Below, one piece after another: positions 5,163 to 8,395 of a stretch of DNA of 8,395 nt. This DNA is from JAFNGF01 sp964567045 (lineage in GTDB: Bacteria > Planctomycetota > Phycisphaerae > Sedimentisphaerales > Anaerobacaceae): positions 1 through 8,395 of the forward strand of contig CAZMLE010000128.1 of NCBI GenBank assembly GCA_964567045.1, given 5' to 3'. The position numbers and the translations under genes were made by a program. The first letter of the stretch is position 1; each line of letters starts with the position of its first letter. The notes below the pieces were generated by a model. The model saw nothing but the letters and a program-made list of their open reading frames with translations. It did no database searches and was not told the origin of the DNA.

Positions 5163-7040
5163 ATGCCAAGAGCCATCGCAAAGGGCTATGTAGCAATAGT
5201 TGCATTGTTGCCGGCGATGGCCTGTGCAGCCTTCGGAAGAATTATCTACGTTGATCCTGGGCAGGCCGCTGCGGCGGCGGCAATTATAATTGACCATAAT
5301 TGCGGGGACCTTTCGGTTATCCCGGATAGCTACCTGCCAAAGGTAGCCGCGCTGCGAATGTTGATGCGGCACGCATCTGTGGGAGACGGCATCAATTGGG
5401 GACTGGATTGCCTGGCGGGCTCCAAGCCGACCCAGTCAGCCTGCTCCGGTTTTCAGCCAGGCAAATACGACCGCAGCAACTGGCGCCTTGAGAATCGCGG
5501 CAATCCAGGTTGGAAGGCCAAGGTCGACGACCTGGTCGCACAAACCGCATCGCGAGCCGGCGACTTTGACGTCTTTACGATGAAGTTCTGCTACATAGAC
5601 GCTCTGGGCAGTAGCCATCCTGACTGGGAATATTTTCGCAGCCGGATGGAACAATTGGAGACAGATTATCCGGGCAAAAAGTCTGTCTGGTGGACGATAC
5701 CTTTGACCAGAGACGGCCAGGCTGGCACGGACCTGTTTAACGCCCAGGTACGCTCTTACTGTGCCGCCAACGGCAAAATCCTGTTCGACATCGCAGATAT
5801 AGAATGTCACGAGCCTAACGGCGTCAAGCTGACAAACGCTGTGGGCAATGAAGTTATTAGCCAGAATTACACCAAAGAGATTCACGCCGGGCACTTAAAT
5901 CCGGAGGGTCGAGTTCGCGTGGTCTCAGCGATGTGGCATCTTATGGCAAGACTCGCAGGATGGCAGCAGCCCGGCACGATTCAAGGTGCTATCGACCTCG
6001 CATCAGACGGCGATACCATAATAGTCGGCGACGGCATTTATACCGGCCCGGGCAATCACGACATCGACTTCAATGGCAAATCTGTGACCATCCGCTCGGA
6101 AAATGGTCCCCAAGCGACAATTATTGACTGCCAAGGCAAAGGTTACGGCTTCCATATCGTCGGCAATAGGTCGGTGCCTGCACGGATTGAAGGCTTTACC
6201 ATACGCCACGCGAGCCTGGGAGCGGTCCGCTGCTACGGCAGTATCTTGGTAAGAGCAGTTAGCGCTGATGCTGCGCAGGGATCAGCGTTTGAGCAGGCTG
6301 ACTACCCCTTCGGTTATGCGCCGGTTGTTATCAGCAACTGCCGGATTGTTGAAAGTCCCGACGGCGGGATCCTGCTCGATAGCCACGACAACGTCACGAT
6401 TGCCAACTCCTACATCGCCGCAAACGGCACCGCCGGCATCTGGGCGTATGCCAGTAACCCCACCATTCGTAACTGTGTGGTGGTGCAGAATTATGACGCA
6501 GGCATCCGGGCAGTTCGCGGGGCAGCAATCAGCAATTGCACCGTTGCAGATAATACAAGTATCGGCATCTGGATATCGCAGGGGGCGATTGTCAATTCAA
6601 TAGTATGGGGCAACGGACAGCGGCAGCTTTACAACCCCGATGATAATGCCAGCGTGACATACTGCGATGTTCAAGGCGGTTGGCCGGGCACAGGCAACCT
6701 TGATGCTGACCCGTGTTTTGCCACCCCGAAGAATGGCGACTATTATTTGAAATCCGAGGGCGGCAGATGGGACCTAACCAGCCAAAGCTGGGTACAGGAT
6801 GATGTGACCAGCCCGTGCATGGACGCAGGCGATCCAATGAGCCCGATTGGTTTCGAGCCATTTCCCAACGGCGGCGTTATCAACATGGGTGCCTGCGGGG
6901 GTGCGGTAGAAGCAAGTAAATCGTACTTTGGCGAACCAGTCTGCGAAACCATTATAGCCGGCGATATCAACGGCGATTGCAGGGTCGATTTTGTGGACTT
7001 TATGCTTATGGCCTTGCATTGGCTTCAACAGGGCCGCTAA
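5163..7040 (+). CDS. Secreted SGNH-like / right-handed beta-helix / dockerin-like protein
   Basis: A 625-residue exported protein of unknown substrate. The start is fixed by AGGAGGGG 5 nt upstream. Residues 1-23 look like a signal peptide (basic start, hydrophobic core VAIVALLPAMA). Residues about 41-267 resemble secreted SGNH-hydrolase-like domains that open with a DHNCGDLSVIP block. The possible nucleophile is Ser72 in RHASVG, and the possible catalytic His is H244 in HAGHLNPEGR. The usual Asp three residues before that His is His241 here, so activity is uncertain. Residues about 270-520 are a parallel beta-helix, starting with TIQGAIDLASDGDTIIVGDG and continuing with short Asn/Gly-rich coils such as VTIANSYIAANGTAGIW. 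The C-terminus has one dockerin-like calcium loop, D601-I-N603-G-D605-C-R-V-D609-F-V-D612, ending in HWLQQGR. Such proteins are common in Planctomycetota. A role in polysaccharide or ester breakdown is plausible but inferred. Confidence 0.85.
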   Translation: MPRAIAKGYVAIVALLPAMACAAFGRIIYVDPGQAAAAAAIIIDHNCGDLSVIPDSYLPKVAALRMLMRHASVGDGINWGLDCLAGSKPTQSACSGFQPGKYDRSNWRLENRGNPGWKAKVDDLVAQTASRAGDFDVFTMKFCYIDALGSSHPDWEYFRSRMEQLETDYPGKKSVWWTIPLTRDGQAGTDLFNAQVRSYCAANGKILFDIADIECHEPNGVKLTNAVGNEVISQNYTKEIHAGHLNPEGRVRVVSAMWHLMARLAGWQQPGTIQGAIDLASDGDTIIVGDGIYTGPGNHDIDFNGKSVTIRSENGPQATIIDCQGKGYGFHIVGNRSVPARIEGFTIRHASLGAVRCYGSILVRAVSADAAQGSAFEQADYPFGYAPVVISNCRIVESPDGGILLDSHDNVTIANSYIAANGTAGIWAYASNPTIRNCVVVQNYDAGIRAVRGAAISNCTVADNTSIGIWISQGAIVNSIVWGNGQRQLYNPDDNASVTYCDVQGGWPGTGNLDADPCFATPKNGDYYLKSEGGRWDLTSQSWVQDDVTSPCMDAGDPMSPIGFEPFPNGGVINMGACGGAVEASKSYFGEPVCETIIAGDINGDCRVDFVDFMLMALHWLQQGR

Positions 7041-7132
7041 GTGCTGCATCGATTCAAAATAGAGAAAATCCGCCTGTGCCGCAACCATAAAAAATTTGCT
7101 TGCAAAACCCCATAAAACGCGAACATTTTCTC

Positions 7133-7161
7133 TTGACTATCGAATACTGCTGTACAATAAT
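7133..7161 (+). promoter_or_regulatory. Promoter of the ferredoxin gene
   Basis: TTGACT (7133-7138) and AATAAT (7156-7161) are separated by 17 nt, each matching the sigma-70-type consensus at five of six positions. Transcription would begin near 7168, giving a leader of about 35 nt that contains the AAAGGAG ribosome binding site at 7189-7195. This indicates that the ferredoxin is transcribed on its own. An overlapping TACAAT (7153-7158) would leave only a 14-nt spacer and is less likely. Confidence 0.6.
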
Positions 7162-7202
7162 CGCGCGCCTTAGTAACCGATTGTCATTAAAGGAGATTTG
7201 TT

Positions 7203-7385
7203 ATGACGGTCAGAATTGAAGATACCTGCACGGCTTGCGGGCTTTGTTGTGATACCTGTCCGGAAGTTTTCGAAATGGGCGACGATATCGCTCAGGTCAA
7301 GGTCGACGAGGTTCCTTCCGAGTATGAGGATGCCGTGCAGCAGGCCGCCGATGAGTGCCCCGTGGAGGCTATTATCGTCGAATAA
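7203..7385 (+). CDS. Single-cluster [4Fe-4S] ferredoxin
   Basis: A 60-residue cytoplasmic electron carrier of the monocluster type, comparable in length and layout to the Thermotoga maritima ferredoxin. The cluster ligands are expected to be C9, C12 and C15 (CTACGLC) plus C52 (ECPVEAI). Conserved surroundings include PEVFEMGDD after the first motif. Two further cysteines, C16 and C19, are present. C19 occupies the position that forms a disulfide in the Thermotoga protein, but no partner cysteine is found in the middle of this one. The protein is acidic, as is usual for ferredoxins. A strong ribosome binding site (AAAGGAG, 7-nt spacing) and its own promoter precede it. No redox partner gene is adjacent, so the enzyme it serves cannot be named. 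It is followed by an unusual set of hairpins. Confidence 0.93.
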   Translation: MTVRIEDTCTACGLCCDTCPEVFEMGDDIAQVKVDEVPSEYEDAVQQAADECPVEAIIVE

Positions 7386-7395
7386 ACACCGCGTA

Positions 7396-7457
7396 GGGAA
7401 CCCCGCTTCGCGGGTTCGGGAACCCTGCAATAAATTGCAGGGCTAAATATTTAGCCC
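7396..7457. repeat. Tandem overlapping inverted repeats after the ferredoxin gene
   Basis: Successive short palindromes share arms. The first is GAACCC(C)GC / GCGGGTTC (7398-7406 with 7410-7417, one bulged C). An alternative is GGGTT / AACCC (7412-7416 with 7421-7425). Next is a perfect 8-bp stem CCCTGCAA / TTGCAGGG (7423-7430 with 7435-7442, loop TAAA), then a perfect 7-bp stem GGGCTAA / TTAGCCC (7440-7446 with 7451-7457, loop ATAT). GGGAACCC also occurs twice directly (7396-7403, 7418-7425). Neighbouring stems exclude one another. The region is non-coding and lies between convergent genes, so transcript termination or 3'-end protection is the simplest role. Confidence 0.6.
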
Positions 7458-7526
7458 CCAAATCCTTCGACCCGGCTCAGAGCTTGCCCTGAGCGTGCCG
7501 AAGGGACGCGTTTATTTGGGGGTTTT
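7455..7526 (+). terminator. Terminator-like stem with a palindrome nested in its loop
   Basis: A perfect 9-bp inverted repeat, CCCCCAAAT (7455-7463) with ATTTGGGGG (7514-7522), is followed by TTTT. This looks like a Rho-independent terminator for the ferredoxin, except that the loop is 50 nt and itself contains a long palindrome (7464-7504). The outer stem also competes for the C residues of the preceding hairpin at 7440-7457. Termination strength cannot be judged from the sequence. Confidence 0.5.
7464..7504. repeat. REP-like imperfect palindrome
   Basis: The left arm CCTTCGACCCGGCTCAG (7464-7480) and right arm CTGAGCGTGCCGAAGG (7489-7504) form an imperfect stem with an 8-nt loop. From memory, palindromes with CCTTCG...GCTCAG...CTGAGC...CGAAGG arms are scattered through intergenic regions of many environmental bacterial genomes, so this is probably a dispersed repetitive element and not a gene-specific site. 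Only one copy lies in this window, so repetition cannot be shown here. Confidence 0.55.
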
Positions 7527-7555
7527 CCTTCCTGCGATTAGACATTGGGGCGGAG

Positions 7556-8365
7556 TTACTTTGAAAGTTGTTGGCTCCTTTGGTGCGCCTTTTTGATGGC
7601 GGCTGATACCAATTGCCCGAATCCGCCGTCTGCGAAAACCTTCAGAGCCGCTTCGGTGGTCCCGCCAGGCGAGGTTACTTTCTGGCGGAGCACGGCTGGA
7701 GTTTCGCCTTCTTTGTCAGATTCAACCGCAAGTAGAGTCGCTCCTTTGGCAGTTTGCAGAACTAAGTCTTTTGCTATGTCACTCGACAAGCCTAATTCAA
7801 TACCTGCTTTCATCATCTCTTCCATCAACAAAAAAAAGTAAGCTGGCCCACTGCCGCTGACCGCAGTGACGGCATCTATTAAATCTTCGTCATCGACAAC
7901 AACTGCTTTGCCAACAGCCGAAAAGACAGATTTTGCTCTTTGCAGCATCGGTTTTGCCTTATCGTTAGCAAATAGTGCGCAGGCTCCTTCGCCGATCAAG
8001 GCAGGCGTGTTGGGCATGGCCCGAACTATAGGGATATCGCCAAGCACGGCGGAAATGCCGGCGACGTGTATGCCGGCTGCGATGGATATAACAAGTTTTT
8101 CTTCATTGACGGAATTCTTGATAGTCTGCAACGCCTCAGCCATATTCTGAGGTTTGACGCTCAGGACGATGGTCTCAGACTTGGCCGCCACCTCAGCATT
8201 GGTTCGGGCCATAATAAGCCCATACTTGTTGGCAACAAAGATGACTCGCTCTGGCCTGATGTCACTGACGAACACCTGGTGACGGGTATAAATATTCGCG
8301 GCGATTATGCCCTTTATCAGGGCTTCAGCCATATTGCCGACGCCGACAAAACCGATCGTGCTCAT
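7556..8365 (-). CDS. proC: Pyrroline-5-carboxylate reductase ProC
   Basis: ProC performs the last step of proline biosynthesis, the NAD(P)H-dependent reduction of 1-pyrroline-5-carboxylate to L-proline in the cytoplasm. The protein has 269 residues, the normal length. The N-terminal Rossmann fold begins with GFVGVGNMAEAL (5-16), and SVKPQ (69-73) and RAMPNTP (115-121) are family blocks. The C-terminal helical dimerisation and active-site domain has SGSGPAYFF (170-178) and TSPGGTTEAAL (231-241), which form the family signature and substrate pocket. The ATG at 8365 is preceded by GGAG (8377-8374) with an 8-nt spacing, and the Rossmann motif begins at once, so this start is secure. The gene is convergent with the ferredoxin across the hairpin region. 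Its promoter lies at or beyond the window edge. Confidence 0.97.
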   Translation of the reverse strand: MSTIGFVGVGNMAEALIKGIIAANIYTRHQVFVSDIRPERVIFVANKYGLIMARTNAEVAAKSETIVLSVKPQNMAEALQTIKNSVNEEKLVISIAAGIHVAGISAVLGDIPIVRAMPNTPALIGEGACALFANDKAKPMLQRAKSVFSAVGKAVVVDDEDLIDAVTAVSGSGPAYFFLLMEEMMKAGIELGLSSDIAKDLVLQTAKGATLLAVESDKEGETPAVLRQKVTSPGGTTEAALKVFADGGFGQLVSAAIKKAHQRSQQLSK

Positions 8366-8395
8366 TTGATTCGCTCCAAAAACAGATTCGTTCTG

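Noticed and set aside
5163..5240. A lipoprotein signal (cysteine at residue 21) in the beta-helix protein
   Set aside because: The residues before the cysteine (PAMAC) lack the usual Leu at -3, and a standard signal-peptidase I site fits as well or better.
7830..7837. A run of eight A on the plus strand inside proC, considered as a slippage site
   Set aside because: It encodes the conserved Phe-Phe-Leu of the GPAYFF signature. No useful alternative product is apparent, so it is explained by codon need.

Overview
The window most likely comes from a member of the Planctomycetota, probably in or near the Phycisphaerae/Sedimentisphaerales. The main evidence is a secreted protein with a right-handed beta-helix and a C-terminal dockerin-like calcium motif of the kind that is abundant in those genomes. 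This placement is inference, because the window has no rRNA or other strong phylogenetic marker. No tRNA, rRNA, insertion sequence or CRISPR array was seen, and no stretch longer than 300 bases lacks a gene.

Layout. (1) Positions 1-3501, plus strand: the downstream part of a phosphate-uptake operon, pstC (5' end outside the window), pstA, two different pstB genes, then phoU. The genes overlap or nearly touch, so they are probably co-transcribed and translationally coupled. (2) Positions 3535-4968, minus strand: dnaX, the clamp-loader subunit, convergent with phoU. It carries a run of ten A residues at the end of the clamp-loader core. (3) Positions 5163-7040, plus strand, divergent from dnaX: a large secreted protein with an SGNH-hydrolase-like N-terminal domain, a beta-helix and a dockerin-like end. 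(4) Positions 7203-7385, plus strand: a small single-cluster ferredoxin with its own good promoter, followed by a dense set of overlapping palindromes. (5) Positions 7556-8365, minus strand: proC, pyrroline-5-carboxylate reductase.

The most striking observation is in the pst operon. The two ATPases have lost complementary catalytic motifs. PstB1 keeps the LSGGQ signature but has Ala in place of the Q-loop Gln and Asn in place of the H-loop His. PstB2 keeps the Q-loop Gln and the switch His but has LTLEQ in place of LSGGQ. A PstB1-PstB2 heterodimer would therefore have one fully canonical ATP site and one site with every one of these defects, as in asymmetric heterodimeric ABC transporters, whereas either homodimer would have two defective sites. 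This predicts an obligate heterodimeric phosphate importer.

Two homopolymeric A runs lie in the correct phase for frame slippage. One is in dnaX, where both alternative frames stop within eight codons and would give a shorter, gamma-like protein. The other is at the end of pstA, where a -1 shift would fuse PstA to PstB1.
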